Assembly (NCBI RefSeq): GCF_900637855.1
Contig: NZ_LR134440.1
Location: 558,001 to 622,000, forward strand
Direction: 5' to 3'
DNA from: Neisseria animaloris
Lineage (GTDB): Bacteria > Pseudomonadota > Gammaproteobacteria > Burkholderiales > Neisseriaceae
Length of the DNA: 64,000 nucleotides
The position numbers were made by a program, and so were the translations under genes. Below, one piece after another: positions 44,138 through 54,137 of this stretch (its first letter is position 1; each line of letters starts with the position of its first letter). A model generated the notes under the pieces. That model had not been told where the DNA came from. It did not search any database and was given only the letters and a program-made list of their open reading frames with translations.

Positions 44138-45105
44138 GTATTTCCTCCGCGAACAGCAGCTTCAATAGTATAAACATTAACGTTATTAGCTTCAGCTCCA
44201 ACTTTTCTCTCTGCGTTAATTGAATTATTATTCAATGTGAAACGTATCAATGTTGGTGCTACGGCATCTGCACCAGTTTTTAATGTATCAGTAAATTCAA
44301 AAGTTTCTGTTAGAGACTGATCTTTAGGGCAGTTATTAACATACACATATTGAATAGCCATATTATTAACACCAGATATCAATAGCTGAGGTTCTCCCCA
44401 ATTGCCATCATTAGCCAATTGGAAACGAAATAACCCCTTTTGTTCTCCAACTGTTCCTACTGCATAAGCATTAACAATGTATTGCATTACAGAGATATCT
44501 CCTCTCCTATCAGGACCGGGATTCCCTAAATGCACTAGATTATTACTAATAACATTGTTTAATTCATTACTAACGGGACGTACCAAACTATTACAGCTAC
44601 TTAAAACAATTTGTGAATTAGTCGGTATTTCCTCTGTCGGATTTGCAATAGAACCTGAACCTATTCCATATTGGAAAACCAGTGCATTTGAACTTGGAAT
44701 AAAGTTCTTTGCAGTAAAATCACTTTGAGCTATTACCCTAATTGGAATTAAATTATCGGATGTTCTCCCTCCTCGACTCACTAACTGAAAAGCAGGATTT
44801 CCAGAAAGTGTGCTTCTATCTAACGCATTGACTTTAGTATGAGTTGCCATATTAAAACATCCAAAACTACCGGCCATCCGTGCATCACGAACAATTAAAT
44901 TGGATGCATTTCTTAAATCCTGCTGCACATCCAGCCTTGACCCTGCCGTATGATTTAACTGCCTGGCAATAAAATATCCAGAACCAACTGCAATCAATAC
45001 AATCATACTCAACACACTTGCTATTAAAAATTCTATCAAGCTAAAACCTTGTTGCTTTTGATTGCTTGTAATGTGTGGGTATATATTATTTTTTTTCAAA
45101 TTCAT
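44116..45105 (-). CDS. pilJ: minor type IV pilin PilJ (PilW-like)
   Basis: 329 residues, the largest of the minor pilins. Prepilin motif QQGFSLIEFLIASVLSMIVLIAVGSGYF with Glu5. The remainder is the beta-rich PilW-type domain with paired cysteines. The pilI stop lies two bases upstream (45108), so expression is coupled. The gene is clearly more AT-rich than the genome around dnaB. Confidence 0.9.
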   Translation of the reverse strand: MNLKKNNIYPHITSNQKQQGFSLIEFLIASVLSMIVLIAVGSGYFIARQLNHTAGSRLDVQQDLRNASNLIVRDARMAGSFGCFNMATHTKVNALDRSTLSGNPAFQLVSRGGRTSDNLIPIRVIAQSDFTAKNFIPSSNALVFQYGIGSGSIANPTEEIPTNSQIVLSSCNSLVRPVSNELNNVISNNLVHLGNPGPDRRGDISVMQYIVNAYAVGTVGEQKGLFRFQLANDGNWGEPQLLISGVNNMAIQYVYVNNCPKDQSLTETFEFTDTLKTGADAVAPTLIRFTLNNNSINAERKVGAEANNVNVYTIEAAVRGGNTCANRTF

Positions 45106-45107
45106 AT

Positions 45108-45833
45108 TTATTCTCCCACCCGAGCTTGATAAGAATAAACAATACTTGTACCATTTTGATTTAATGGGCTTTTACGATTTTCTGTATCTTTCCCACCACT
45201 TTCAATATCCATTTGCCAAACTACTTTAATAACAAGTGGGTCTCCATCGCTACCTTGACAATTATGTACAACTCTCCCATTGGTGATGGTCATATCTCTG
45301 CCCGACGAATCATTACACACCGAATAATAAATTGTGGCATCAGGAAGTGCCTTAACCAATGCGTCTTCAAATCTACCAAGTTGATCCTCTAATAAAGCCC
45401 GCTTATCCAAAGAAGTTAAACTGTCTCCCGATTTACACCATCTACTAGCTTCACATGTCCTAGCTTTTCTAGGGTTTGAAACTCGATAGCTTAATTCCTT
45501 ATTGCGACCTAAATTTCTACTATTATCATCATATCTTTTTCTTACTCTTCCTGTATCCTTCCTTTCACCCTCGGGTGTTGTATTAATTTCCTTAGATAAT
45601 GTCGGATTAATCATCATCCCTTCAATTAAATTCTGTACAGCCTGTGCAACTACTGTTTGCCCTTCTGCTTCACGTACACTGGATACCGTACGTAGTTGCG
45701 TCGCCAATAAAGCTAATACACCTATGGCAAGTACAAACATCGAAATTAAAACTTCTAGAAGCGTCATACCGCTTTGTTCACGCTTAAAGTGGGGATTACG
45801 GGAATTTAAATATTTTTGAAATGATTTTTTCAT
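45108..45833 (-). CDS. pilI: minor type IV pilin PilI (PilV-like)
   Basis: 241 residues. Prepilin motif QSGMTLLEVLISMFVLAIGVLALLATQLRT: cleavage before Met, Glu5 kept. The PilV-type name reflects the N-terminal helix; in Neisseria this gene is pilI and is required for piliation. It contains several cysteines (about 131, 137, 172, 190) likely to form disulfides in the periplasm. Confidence 0.9.
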   Translation of the reverse strand: MKKSFQKYLNSRNPHFKREQSGMTLLEVLISMFVLAIGVLALLATQLRTVSSVREAEGQTVVAQAVQNLIEGMMINPTLSKEINTTPEGERKDTGRVRKRYDDNSRNLGRNKELSYRVSNPRKARTCEASRWCKSGDSLTSLDKRALLEDQLGRFEDALVKALPDATIYYSVCNDSSGRDMTITNGRVVHNCQGSDGDPLVIKVVWQMDIESGGKDTENRKSPLNQNGTSIVYSYQARVGE

Positions 45834-45862
45834 AGCAATTAATAATATTCTCTATTGTTACT

Positions 45863-46558
45863 TTAAGTTTTGCTTGAAGGGGCTTTGTATTCACATTTTT
45901 TGCTATCGTCTGAATTCAAGCACACACTTGCTCTACCACCACTATTAATTAATACCACTCTTGATCGCTCTTTTTTAGCATTTTCATTCGTTACAGAAGC
46001 ATCTGTCATAGAAATTTTGACATAACCAGCAGATCTTTTAAGAGCTTTAATATCGATACCACCTCCGTTACCCTTCGTTAACGTTGAATAGCCAAATGTA
46101 CCGTTAGAGAAGAAACCCCATCCCAAATTACCTTTAGTGCAAACATTATTGAAATCACAAGTTTCAAAAGTATGAATTACTCGCTTGGCTTCATTATTTG
46201 AGTTAAAAATAATAGCACGCAAATCCGTATCTACTTTGCGCTCGTATTTTCCATTTCCATTTCTATCTGCGAAGGCAGCCAACCCTTGGCCTGCATATTG
46301 TTCATTACAATATGCATTAGGATTTCCATCTTTTCTAATCTGTACAGGACAAACGTAAACAGGGAGGTTCAAACGAATTGCTTCGCTTCGGGCAAAGCGT
46401 AAAAGATTGACCATTTGTTCTGCCTGCGAAGCCACACGGCGGGAGGCGATCCAATGGTTCATATTGGGAAGTGCGATAGCAGCCATAATTGCAACAATGG
46501 AAATTACAATTAAGAGCTCGATTAAAGTGAAGCCTTGTTGTTTAGGGCGCATGAGCAA
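45863..46558 (-). CDS. pilH: minor type IV pilin PilH (FimT/GspH-like)
   Basis: 231 residues. Prepilin motif QQGFTLIELLIVISIVAIMAAIALPNMNHWI with Glu5, followed by the FimT/GspH domain (RSEAIRLNLPVYVCP and a GWGFFSNGTFGYS region). First gene of the minor pilin operon. It starts 153 bases after dnaB, the same order as in pathogenic Neisseria. A TTGCAA...TAAATA pair in the gap is a weak promoter candidate. Confidence 0.9.
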   Translation of the reverse strand: MLMRPKQQGFTLIELLIVISIVAIMAAIALPNMNHWIASRRVASQAEQMVNLLRFARSEAIRLNLPVYVCPVQIRKDGNPNAYCNEQYAGQGLAAFADRNGNGKYERKVDTDLRAIIFNSNNEAKRVIHTFETCDFNNVCTKGNLGWGFFSNGTFGYSTLTKGNGGGIDIKALKRSAGYVKISMTDASVTNENAKKERSRVVLINSGGRASVCLNSDDSKKCEYKAPSSKT

Positions 46559-46711
46559 ACCTGATGACGTTATTTATATTTAAGTAATGTGTAAGATTAG
46601 TTGCAACTCATAATGCAAACTTTATTTAAATTATGCCTCTTATTGTAAACGACAAAGACATCATAAGCCTAATAAAATATGAAATCAGGCTAATTTTTAC
46701 AATAATCTGTA

Positions 46712-48121
46712 TCAATCTTCCATCATTGCCGCTTCCGGCACATAAGCTGCATTTTCAAATTTGGTAAATTGACCGATGAACGTGAGAAATACTTTACCGG
46801 TAGGGCCGTTACGGTGTTTACCGATAATACATTCTGCCAAGCCTTTAAATTGCGTTTCGGCATTGTAGTACTCATCACGATACATAAACATAATTAAATC
46901 TGCATCTTGCTCAATCGCTCCGGATTCTCGCAAATCAGACATCATCGGGCGCTTATCGGTACGCTGTTCCACAGTACGGCTTAATTGGGACAAAGCAATA
47001 ACGGGTACTTGCAACTCTTTTGCCAACGCTTTGAGCGAGCGTGAAATTTCACCCAGTTCAGATGCCCGGTTATCGGAGCGGCCGGAACCTGCCATTAATT
47101 GCAAATAGTCGATAACGATCAATCCCAACTTGCCGTCGAACCGGCGAGCAAGGCGGCGGGCACGGGCGCGAAGTTCAAGTGCAGTTAGGCCCGGCGTTTC
47201 GTCGATAAACATCGGAGCATCCGAAAGTTTTACTACCGCTTCATTCAGACGGCCCCAATGCTCGTCTTCCAAACGGCCCGTTTTTAAAACATGCTGGTCA
47301 AGCCGGCCTACCGATCCGAGCATACGCATAACCAGTTGTGCACCGCCCATTTCCATTGAAAATACGGCAACGGGCAGTTTTGACTCTACCGCCACGTGTT
47401 CGGCGATATTGATGGAAAACGCTGTTTTACCCATAGACGGGCGGCCCGCTACGATAATCAGGTCGCCGGGTTGGAGACCAGAAGTTTTTTTATCCAAGTC
47501 GATAAAACCGGTAGCGACACCGGTTACTTCATCGGGATTATCGCGTGAATAGAGCATGTCGATACGGGCAACCACTTCCCGCAGCAGCTCCGGCATTTCA
47601 AGAAACCCCTGCTTGGCCTTAGCCGTACTCTCTGCAATTTGAAATACTTTGTTTTCCGCCTCATCCAAAAGCTGCCCTGCATCCCTGCCTTGCGGATTGT
47701 ATGCACTGCGTGCGATTTCCGTTCCCACTTCCGCCAGTTGGCGCATAATCGAACGTTCACGCACAATTTCGGCATAACGTCCGATATTGGCTGCCGACGG
47801 CGTGTTTTGTGCGAGGGTAATCAGATAATTAAATCCACCGGCGGCCTCAAGTTCTTCGCTGCGCTCCAATGCTTCCTGCACGGTAATGACATCGGCAGGG
47901 CGGCTGCTGTTAATCAAAGCAGCAATTGCCCGGAAAATCAGACGGTGTTCGTGCCGGTAAAAATCTTCGCCTGAAACGACATCTGCGATTCTATCCCATG
48001 CTGCATTTTCAAGCAGCAAGCCGCCCAACACCGACTGCTCCGCTTCCATCGAATGCGGAGGCAATGACAATGCACTGACTTCACGGTCTTCAGACTGCAT
48101 CATATCGGTGTAATCGTCCAT
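46712..48121 (-). CDS. dnaB: replicative DNA helicase DnaB
   Basis: Hexameric 5'-3' helicase at the replication fork. 469 residues. N-terminal DnaG-binding domain opens ALSLPPHSMEAEQSVLGGLLLE; RecA-type domain has Walker A GRPSMGKT (about 225-232), LRARARRLARR and IDYLQLM (Walker B) and SQLSRTVEQR. No intein. Upstream neighbour sodB is divergent. Confidence 0.97.
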   Translation of the reverse strand: MDDYTDMMQSEDREVSALSLPPHSMEAEQSVLGGLLLENAAWDRIADVVSGEDFYRHEHRLIFRAIAALINSSRPADVITVQEALERSEELEAAGGFNYLITLAQNTPSAANIGRYAEIVRERSIMRQLAEVGTEIARSAYNPQGRDAGQLLDEAENKVFQIAESTAKAKQGFLEMPELLREVVARIDMLYSRDNPDEVTGVATGFIDLDKKTSGLQPGDLIIVAGRPSMGKTAFSINIAEHVAVESKLPVAVFSMEMGGAQLVMRMLGSVGRLDQHVLKTGRLEDEHWGRLNEAVVKLSDAPMFIDETPGLTALELRARARRLARRFDGKLGLIVIDYLQLMAGSGRSDNRASELGEISRSLKALAKELQVPVIALSQLSRTVEQRTDKRPMMSDLRESGAIEQDADLIMFMYRDEYYNAETQFKGLAECIIGKHRNGPTGKVFLTFIGQFTKFENAAYVPEAAMMED

Positions 48122-48331
48122 GGAGTATCCTTAAAACGGATGTATGTTGCGAAACTTCGTATTATAGCCGAACGGAAGTTTTTATTGGTCTTTTAAAAGC
48201 GGAACGGGTAAAATTCAAAACGTATCTTTTTGCAGATACATACGACGCAAACCTTTGCAGCCGTCAATAAAAACCAGTAGCAGCTGGTAGTCGGCCGCAC
48301 TAAATAAAACAAACCACAACAGGAGTACCCC

Positions 48332-48913
48332 ATGGAACACCAACTACCACAATTACCGTATGCTTTAGATGCTTTGGAGCCTCATCTGTCTAAAGAAACG
48401 TTGGAATACCACTACGGCAAGCACCACCAAACCTATATCACCAATTTAAACAACCAAATCAAAGGCACCGAATTTGAAAATGCGTCTTTGGAAGAAATTG
48501 TAAAAAAATCTTCAGGCGGCGTGTTTAACAACGCAGCCCAAACTTGGAACCATACTTTTTATTGGCTCAGCTTCACCCCCAAAGGCCAAGGGAAACCTTC
48601 CGGCAAGTTGGCCGCTGCAATCGATGCCAAATGGGGCAGCTTCGAGAAGTTTCAAGAAGCCTTTAATGCTTGCGCTGCGGGCACATTCGGTTCAGGTTGG
48701 GCTTGGTTGGTAAAAACGCCTGCCGGCGAATTGGACTTGGTTTCTACCGACAACGCCGTTACCCCTCTGGCTACTGAAAATACCCCGCTGCTGACTTGCG
48801 ACGTGTGGGAGCACGCTTACTACATCGATTACCGCAACAGTCGCCCCAACTACCTGAAAGGTTTCTGGGAAATCGTAAATTGGGACGAAGTAGCCAAACG
48901 CTTTGCCGCTTAA
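48332..48913 (+). CDS. sodB: iron superoxide dismutase
   Basis: 193 residues, cytoplasmic. Metal ligands: His in [14 protein letters not shown] (about 27), His in QTWNHTFYW (about 74), and the Asp and His of [12 protein letters not shown] (about 157-161). The [12 protein letters not shown] core and Gln position match the Fe type. AGGAG lies nine bases before the ATG. A small hairpin (GTATCT...AGATAC, 48222-48239) lies in the divergent region with dnaB. Confidence 0.95.
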   Translation: MEHQLPQLPYALDALEPHLSKETLEYHYGKHHQTYITNLNNQIKGTEFENASLEEIVKKSSGGVFNNAAQTWNHTFYWLSFTPKGQGKPSGKLAAAIDAKWGSFEKFQEAFNACAAGTFGSGWAWLVKTPAGELDLVSTDNAVTPLATENTPLLTCDVWEHAYYIDYRNSRPNYLKGFWEIVNWDEVAKRFAA

Positions 48914-48921
48914 TATCGGCT

Positions 48922-48971
48922 GATAATCGAAAGAGGCCGTCTGAAAGTTCAGACGGCCTCTTTCGATTATC
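48922..48971. terminator. DUS terminator with 24-bp perfect stem
   Basis: GATAATCGAAAG is added outside the DUS arms on both sides, giving a perfect 24-bp stem and two-base centre. It ends sodB and overlaps the stop codon of the convergent DUF4124 gene. Confidence 0.85.
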
Positions 48972-49416
48972 TCAGTGTTTCCGCAGATGAAGCGTCTGCC
49001 GCACTATTTTTCAAACCATCCAATTTCTTCTGTGCGTCGCTTACCGCTTTTTCCAAACCCCGAATGCGCTCTTGATATTTCGCATAATTACGTTCATTGC
49101 CATAGCGCACCTGTTTACCTTCGGTTAAATTTTTTTTAGCCTGCTCCAACAGTTGTTGTGCAGCACGAATATCGGCAGATACTGCATTACCGGCGTGTTT
49201 TTCAGGCGTATCGGAACTCGGTCGGGTTGGCACGACGGTCGCAGGAACAGACGTATAAACAGCCGGACGGCCCAAATCGGTTTTGTTGCAACTGCTGCCG
49301 GGATTTTGCGTATAAATACGCTGGCCGTTTTTATCGACGCACTCATAAACGGAGGCGGCCGATGCCGGAAAGGCGGCAATCAAAAACAGTGGCAGAAAAT
49401 ATTTTATCGTTTTCAT
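48967..49416 (-). CDS. DUF4124 domain exported protein
   Basis: 149 residues. Signal peptide about 1-20 (ends ASA). The DUF4124 domain follows: VYECVDKNGQRIYTQNPGSSCNKT, with two cysteines that should pair in the periplasm. A proline/threonine linker leads to a C-terminal coiled coil (about 88-140). Function unknown; the family is common in betaproteobacterial envelopes. Its stop codon lies inside the DUS terminator. Confidence 0.85.
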   Translation of the reverse strand: MKTIKYFLPLFLIAAFPASAASVYECVDKNGQRIYTQNPGSSCNKTDLGRPAVYTSVPATVVPTRPSSDTPEKHAGNAVSADIRAAQQLLEQAKKNLTEGKQVRYGNERNYAKYQERIRGLEKAVSDAQKKLDGLKNSAADASSAETLR

Positions 49417-49476
49417 CGGTTTTCCTTATTTTTCATGTTGGTTTGCTATCGGAAGTGATGGTTTTCAGACGGCCCC

Positions 49477-49710
49477 TTAACGCAGCCAAAACCACCATAT
49501 TGCCAACAATATCAATGCAATCAATATATTACTTACCCACACCGTTTTCCATTGGCGTTTGACATGGCGGCCGTTTACGGTATTGCCGCGGCGCACATAA
49601 AAAAACGGGCCGAGCAAAACGGAAACCGCAGAAATCAGGATAACGGCGGCATAATATATTTTTTCTTTTTCCACTTTATCCCTCGCATTCGATATTGCTT
49701 TCGACAGCAT
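49477..49710 (-). CDS. small two-helix membrane protein
   Basis: 77 residues with two membrane segments (about 20-38 and 58-75) separated by a basic loop containing GNTVNGRHVKRQW; the tail is WWFWLR. No known family recognised. It is 60 bases upstream of the DUF4124 gene on the same strand, with a DUS in the gap. The size and hydrophobic pattern support a real gene; the function is unknown. Confidence 0.6.
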   Translation of the reverse strand: MLSKAISNARDKVEKEKIYYAAVILISAVSVLLGPFFYVRRGNTVNGRHVKRQWKTVWVSNILIALILLAIWWFWLR

Positions 49711-49928
49711 TATAACCGAATCGCCGACCTTTATATCCGTCCTCTACCGGGGCAACGATTTTCCGCACGTCCAAACTGCCGTTACGCAATACGTTCACAA
49801 AATTAAAGATTACGTAAATATTTAATATATAAAAAAATCTTTGACTTGGCACAAACAGAGCCCGCCATAACCGGCGTATAAATGTAAGAAAATTTCACGT
49901 ATCCGAAACATTCAAGAAAGGAACGCAA

Positions 49929-51026
49929 ATGGCAACCGTCAAATCCATCACCTCCCCTATGAAATTCCTCATCCAAGCCGGTTTGTTGGGCGATTTGGGC
50001 AAACACATCAAGCAATACGGCAATGCCGGTTTGATTATCTGCGATCCGTTCATTCTTGAAAAAGCCAAAACCGAAACACGACCCAGTTTGGAAGAACACG
50101 GCTTAAAGGCAATATTCAGCGTATTCGGCGGCGAAAGTTCCGATGAAGAAATCGAACGCCAGAAAACGGAATTCGGTACCGGAAATTGCGAATTCGTTGT
50201 CGGTATCGGCGGCGGCAAAACGCTTGATACCGCCAAAGCGGTGGCTTATTACCAAAAAGTGCCCGTCGTTATTTTCCCCACCCTAGCCTCAACCGACGCA
50301 CCGTGCACGGCTTTAACCGTGATATACAACCCTGACGGCTCGTTCAACCGCTATCTGTTCCTGCCCAACAATCCGGACGCGGTATTGGCCGACACCAAGC
50401 TGTTGGCTGCCGAACCCGCACGCTTTTTTGCAGCCGGTGTCGGAGACGGTTTGGCCACTTATTTTGAAGCACGCACTTGCTACGCCACCAACGGTATCAA
50501 TTTGGTATTGATGCAGCCGAGCCTAACCGGCTTGGGTATTGCCAAAATGTGTTACGAAACCATCCGCGACTATGCCCCTCAGGCCATGAGCGCCGTTGCC
50601 GCCAAATCCGTTACTCCGGCATTGGAACGCACGATCGAAGCCACTATTTACATGAGCGGCGTAGGGGCGGAATCGGGCGGATTGGCCGCCGCACACGCCA
50701 TCCATAACGGCATGACCGCCGTTCATGACCTGCACGGGGCCATGCACGGCGAAAAAGTGGCGTTCGGATTGGTGGCTCAACTGGTGCTGGAAGGTGCGCC
50801 GACCGAAGAATTGGAAGAAGTTATCGGCATTATTAAAGCCGTCGGCCTGCCGCTTACCCTGAAAGACTTAGGCTTGAAAGAATTTAAAGAAGCCGAATGG
50901 CACGAAGTGGCGAAACTTGCATGCGCGGAAGGGGAAACTATCCACAACGAGCCGTTCAAAGTAACGCCCGACATGGTATACGATGCCATCGTGGCCGCCG
51001 ATAAACTGCTGCAACAATATCGATAA
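49929..51026 (+). CDS. gldA: glycerol dehydrogenase
   Basis: NAD-dependent oxidation of glycerol to dihydroxyacetone; iron-containing alcohol dehydrogenase fold. 365 residues. NAD-binding GIGGGKTLDTAKAVAYY (about 94-110), metal-site regions GDGLATYFEAR (about 171-181) and HAIHNGMTAVHDLHGAMHGEKVAFG (about 256-280). AAGGAACGCAA precedes the ATG. Also a methylglyoxal/hydroxyacetone reductase in E. coli. No dihydroxyacetone kinase is adjacent. Confidence 0.95.
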   Translation: MATVKSITSPMKFLIQAGLLGDLGKHIKQYGNAGLIICDPFILEKAKTETRPSLEEHGLKAIFSVFGGESSDEEIERQKTEFGTGNCEFVVGIGGGKTLDTAKAVAYYQKVPVVIFPTLASTDAPCTALTVIYNPDGSFNRYLFLPNNPDAVLADTKLLAAEPARFFAAGVGDGLATYFEARTCYATNGINLVLMQPSLTGLGIAKMCYETIRDYAPQAMSAVAAKSVTPALERTIEATIYMSGVGAESGGLAAAHAIHNGMTAVHDLHGAMHGEKVAFGLVAQLVLEGAPTEELEEVIGIIKAVGLPLTLKDLGLKEFKEAEWHEVAKLACAEGETIHNEPFKVTPDMVYDAIVAADKLLQQYR

Positions 51027-51048
51027 ACTCCCGCTTTAAGCGAACCGA

Positions 51049-51078
51049 CAGGCCGTCTGAAACTTTTCAGACGGCCTG
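51049..51078 (+). terminator. DUS terminator of gldA
   Basis: CAGGCCGTCTGAAA and complement with a two-base centre, 22 bases after the stop, then GTTTGTTT. Confidence 0.75.
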
Positions 51079-51182
51079 TTTGTTTCAATTTGATTAAAGC
51101 CCGCCCGCTATCGCTCCTATTATCGTGCGCCCGACATTCAAGGCTATAATATCCGTTCCCACACCCTGTATAGGAACGCGGT

Positions 51183-52250
51183 TTGAAACTCAAACACCAT
51201 ACCTCCGCCGTTTTGTCGTATCTCGGTTCGGCTGCCTTTTTACGACCCGGCCGTCGTCCCGTTTATCCCGCCGGCGATCACTATTGCCCTACGAAAAAGA
51301 AATTTTTCAACACCCCGCCGATTGGTGCGATGGATTTAAAAGGCGTGCTTTCCGCACAATGGGAAATCATGTTCAACCGCTCGAAATTGGCTCCGCCCTC
51401 CCCTTTGCCGATGATGAAACCTGATTGGCAGGCTTTCTTGGCTCCCGATTCGGACGGCAAATTTATCTGGTTCGGCCATTCCACTTTAATGATGCGCCTG
51501 AACAATCAAACCATCTTAATCGACCCTGTGTTCTCGGACTACGCCTCGCCCGTTCCGGCATTCATCAAACGCTTCCAACCTCCGCCGGCCGGCTGGGAAG
51601 AACTGCCGCCCATTGATACGGTAGTGTACAGCCACGACCATTACGACCACTTCGATAAAGATGCAGTGCGCCATTTCGCCGATAAACCGGTGCAATTTAT
51701 CGTGCCGCTCGGTTTTGGTGTTTTGCTGCGAAAATACGGCATCCGGTCGGAACGGATACACGAACTGGACTGGTGGCAATCGCTTGAATATCACGGCGTA
51801 AAATACCATGCTGTACCTGCGCGGCATTACAGCGGGCGCAGTTTGTTCGACCGCAACCGGTCTTTATGGGCGGGTTGGGTGTTTCAAACCTCTACCGGGC
51901 AGATTTATTATTCGGGAGATTCGTCTTACCCCGGTCATTTTGCCGAAATAGGCAAACGTTTCGGCGGTTTCGATATCGCTTTCATCGAAAACGGGCAATA
52001 CAACACCGCTTGGACAGACAACCACATGATGCCCGAACAAACCGCCCAAGCCGCCCGCGAGGTAAAAACCAAACGCTTCGTACCCGTGCATTGGGGTGCT
52101 TACGCCCTTTCCATCCACGCATGGAACGATCCCGTTTGCCGAAGCGTGCCGCTGGTCAAACAATACGGCATCGAGCCACTTACGCCTGTTTTAGGGCAGG
52201 TGTTCGACCAAAATACGGTTACACGCGAATGGTGGCCGGAAGTAAGATGA
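51183..52250 (+). CDS. MBL-fold metallo-hydrolase, NAPE-PLD-like
   Basis: 355 residues starting at TTG 51183, which has TAGGAACG upstream. Metallo-beta-lactamase fold of the UlaG/NAPE-PLD branch: FGHSTLMMRLNNQTILIDPVF (about 99-119), metal ligands SHDHYDHFD (about 152-160), YYSGDSSYPGHF and a C-terminal PVHWGAYALSIHAW. N-terminal 25 residues may be a signal or membrane anchor. Likely phospholipid- or lipoprotein-directed, but the substrate is unknown. The stop TGA directly precedes a DUS. Confidence 0.88.
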   Translation: MKLKHHTSAVLSYLGSAAFLRPGRRPVYPAGDHYCPTKKKFFNTPPIGAMDLKGVLSAQWEIMFNRSKLAPPSPLPMMKPDWQAFLAPDSDGKFIWFGHSTLMMRLNNQTILIDPVFSDYASPVPAFIKRFQPPPAGWEELPPIDTVVYSHDHYDHFDKDAVRHFADKPVQFIVPLGFGVLLRKYGIRSERIHELDWWQSLEYHGVKYHAVPARHYSGRSLFDRNRSLWAGWVFQTSTGQIYYSGDSSYPGHFAEIGKRFGGFDIAFIENGQYNTAWTDNHMMPEQTAQAAREVKTKRFVPVHWGAYALSIHAWNDPVCRSVPLVKQYGIEPLTPVLGQVFDQNTVTREWWPEVR

Positions 52251-52393
52251 GGCCGTCTGAAAACATCGGTATGCCTTTATACTGAAATGGCTTACCATTC
52301 ATACTCTGCTACGATTGGAAGATGTCGGCGCAATGCCGAACCGTGCGCCTGAAACGCACAATGATCCGATTTATTGATTATTTGGGAAATATC

Positions 52394-53026
52394 ATGGATT
52401 TACACCATATCCGCGAAGATTACAGCAAGCAGGAATTATCTGAAAACGAATGCGATGCCAGCCCGATTGTACAGTTCGAACACTGGCTCGATGAAGCAGT
52501 ACGGGCGGAAGTAAACGAACCGACCGCGATGAACGTCGCCACCGTCAATGCCGACGGCCGTCCGAGCAGCCGCATGGTTTTGCTGAAAGAAGTCAATTCG
52601 AGAGGCTTCGTGTTCTTCAGCAACTACCGCAGCCGCAAAGGGGAGGCGCTGGAAGCCAATCCGTTCGCTTCGCTAACCTTCTTCTGGCCGGAATTGGAAC
52701 GTCAGGTGCGCGTGGAAGGCAGCGTTGAAAAACTGAGCGCAGAGGCTTCCGACCAATATTTCGATTCCCGCCCCTACACCAGTCGCATCGGCGCATGGGC
52801 CAGCGAGCAAAGCACGGTTATTTCAAGCAAAACCGTATTGGTAACGCGGGCGGCGGCGGTCGGACTGAAACACCCGCTGCACGTACCGCGTCCGCCGCAT
52901 TGGGGCGGCTACATCATCATTCCCGACCGCGTGGAATTCTGGCAGGGCCGCCCGAGCCGTTTGCACGACCGCATCCAATACCGTCTCGAAAACGGCACAT
53001 GGGTTAAAGAAAGGCTCGCCCCCTGA
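52394..53026 (+). CDS. pdxH: pyridoxamine 5'-phosphate oxidase
   Basis: Makes pyridoxal 5'-phosphate with FMN and oxygen. 210 residues from ATG 52394, which fits the meningococcal protein start MDLHxIREDYSK; a longer in-frame ATG at 52322 adds an unlikely leader. Signatures [20 protein letters not shown] (about 50-69), [16 protein letters not shown] and the C-terminal [16 protein letters not shown]. No Shine-Dalgarno stands out. Confidence 0.96.
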   Translation: MDLHHIREDYSKQELSENECDASPIVQFEHWLDEAVRAEVNEPTAMNVATVNADGRPSSRMVLLKEVNSRGFVFFSNYRSRKGEALEANPFASLTFFWPELERQVRVEGSVEKLSAEASDQYFDSRPYTSRIGAWASEQSTVISSKTVLVTRAAAVGLKHPLHVPRPPHWGGYIIIPDRVEFWQGRPSRLHDRIQYRLENGTWVKERLAP

Positions 53027-53152
53027 TTTTCAGACGACCCGATGAAACTAAAATAAAACATTTGCATCTATTTAAAACCCACCCTGCCCGTCCGCCCGCC
53101 ATACGGGCAGAACGGTCGGATACTCCGAACACACACACTAAAAGGAAACGCT

Positions 53153-53974
53153 ATGCCGAACAAACCGCTCACCCGCTCGCTTACCATAGCCGGTTCCGAT
53201 TCCGGCGGCGGCGCAGGTATTCAGGCAGATTTGAAAACATTCGGGGCACTCGGCGCTTACGGAGCCAGCGTGATTACCGCCGTTACCGCACAAAATACGC
53301 AAGGCGTACAAGGCGTGCATGTGATTCCGCCGGAAATGATTGCCGAGCAATGTCATTCCGTCCTCTCCGACATCCGTTTCGACTCGGTCAAAATCGGCAT
53401 GCTGCCCGACACGGCATCCATTCTGGCCGTGGCAACTACCCTGCGTAAATACAGCGTTCCGTTTATAGTGCTTGATCCGGTGCTTATAGCCACCTCAGGC
53501 GACAAACTTGCTTTGGAAGACACCGTCGAAACCATCTGTGGAGAATTTTTGCCGTTGGCCGATTTAATTACCCCCAACCTCAACGAATTGGCCCAACTGA
53601 CCGGCAATCCTTTGGCAAAAGACGAAACCGAAATGCTGGAACAAGGCCGACAATTGCTGGAAAAAGGCGCAAAAGCCGTGCTGCTCAAAGGCGGACATTG
53701 GGAAAACAGCAAAGAAGCGCGCGATTGGCTGATGCCTTACGAACACGAGCCCCAATGCTTCCGCAACAGCCGTATCGACACACCGCATACCCACGGCACG
53801 GGCTGCACATTGGCCGCCGCTATCGCTGCCCTGCGCCCGCAGCATACCAATCTGAATACCGCCGTTGCTGCGGCCAAAACCTATCTGCACGGAGCCATCG
53901 AACGGGGTGCAGGCTGGCGGTTGGGCAAAGGCCGCGGCCCTCTGGCGCATTTCTGGCGTTTATACAGAGATTAA
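53153..53974 (+). CDS. thiD: hydroxymethylpyrimidine/phosphomethylpyrimidine kinase
   Basis: Thiamine pathway kinase that phosphorylates HMP twice. 273 residues of ribokinase fold: AGSDSGGGAGIQADLKTF (about 14-31), VKIGMLPD (about 81-88), TPNLNELAQLTG (about 142-153) and the anion-hole/catalytic HTHGTGCTLAAAIAA (about 211-225). AAAGGAAACGCT precedes the ATG. No other thiamine gene and no TPP riboswitch are in the window. Confidence 0.96.
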   Translation: MPNKPLTRSLTIAGSDSGGGAGIQADLKTFGALGAYGASVITAVTAQNTQGVQGVHVIPPEMIAEQCHSVLSDIRFDSVKIGMLPDTASILAVATTLRKYSVPFIVLDPVLIATSGDKLALEDTVETICGEFLPLADLITPNLNELAQLTGNPLAKDETEMLEQGRQLLEKGAKAVLLKGGHWENSKEARDWLMPYEHEPQCFRNSRIDTPHTHGTGCTLAAAIAALRPQHTNLNTAVAAAKTYLHGAIERGAGWRLGKGRGPLAHFWRLYRD

Positions 53975-54137
53975 TCCCCCTGCATCCGCTTCTTTCCATA
54001 TGGAAGGCCGTCTGAAAAGATGAACTTGCCCCACAGTCGGGTCTTTTCCCTCGGCTTGATATCCGCCGTTTGATGATGCAATCGTGTTCGAACTTTGAAA
54101 GGCAATTCAAAGATTCAGACGGCCTAAAGCCTTGCCG

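Noticed and set aside
54002..54127. DUS pair about 95 bases apart between thiD and the DUF488 gene, with a 7-bp inner hairpin (54093-54112)
   Set aside because: The arms are too far apart for a confident terminator and the inner hairpin is short; kept only as a note.
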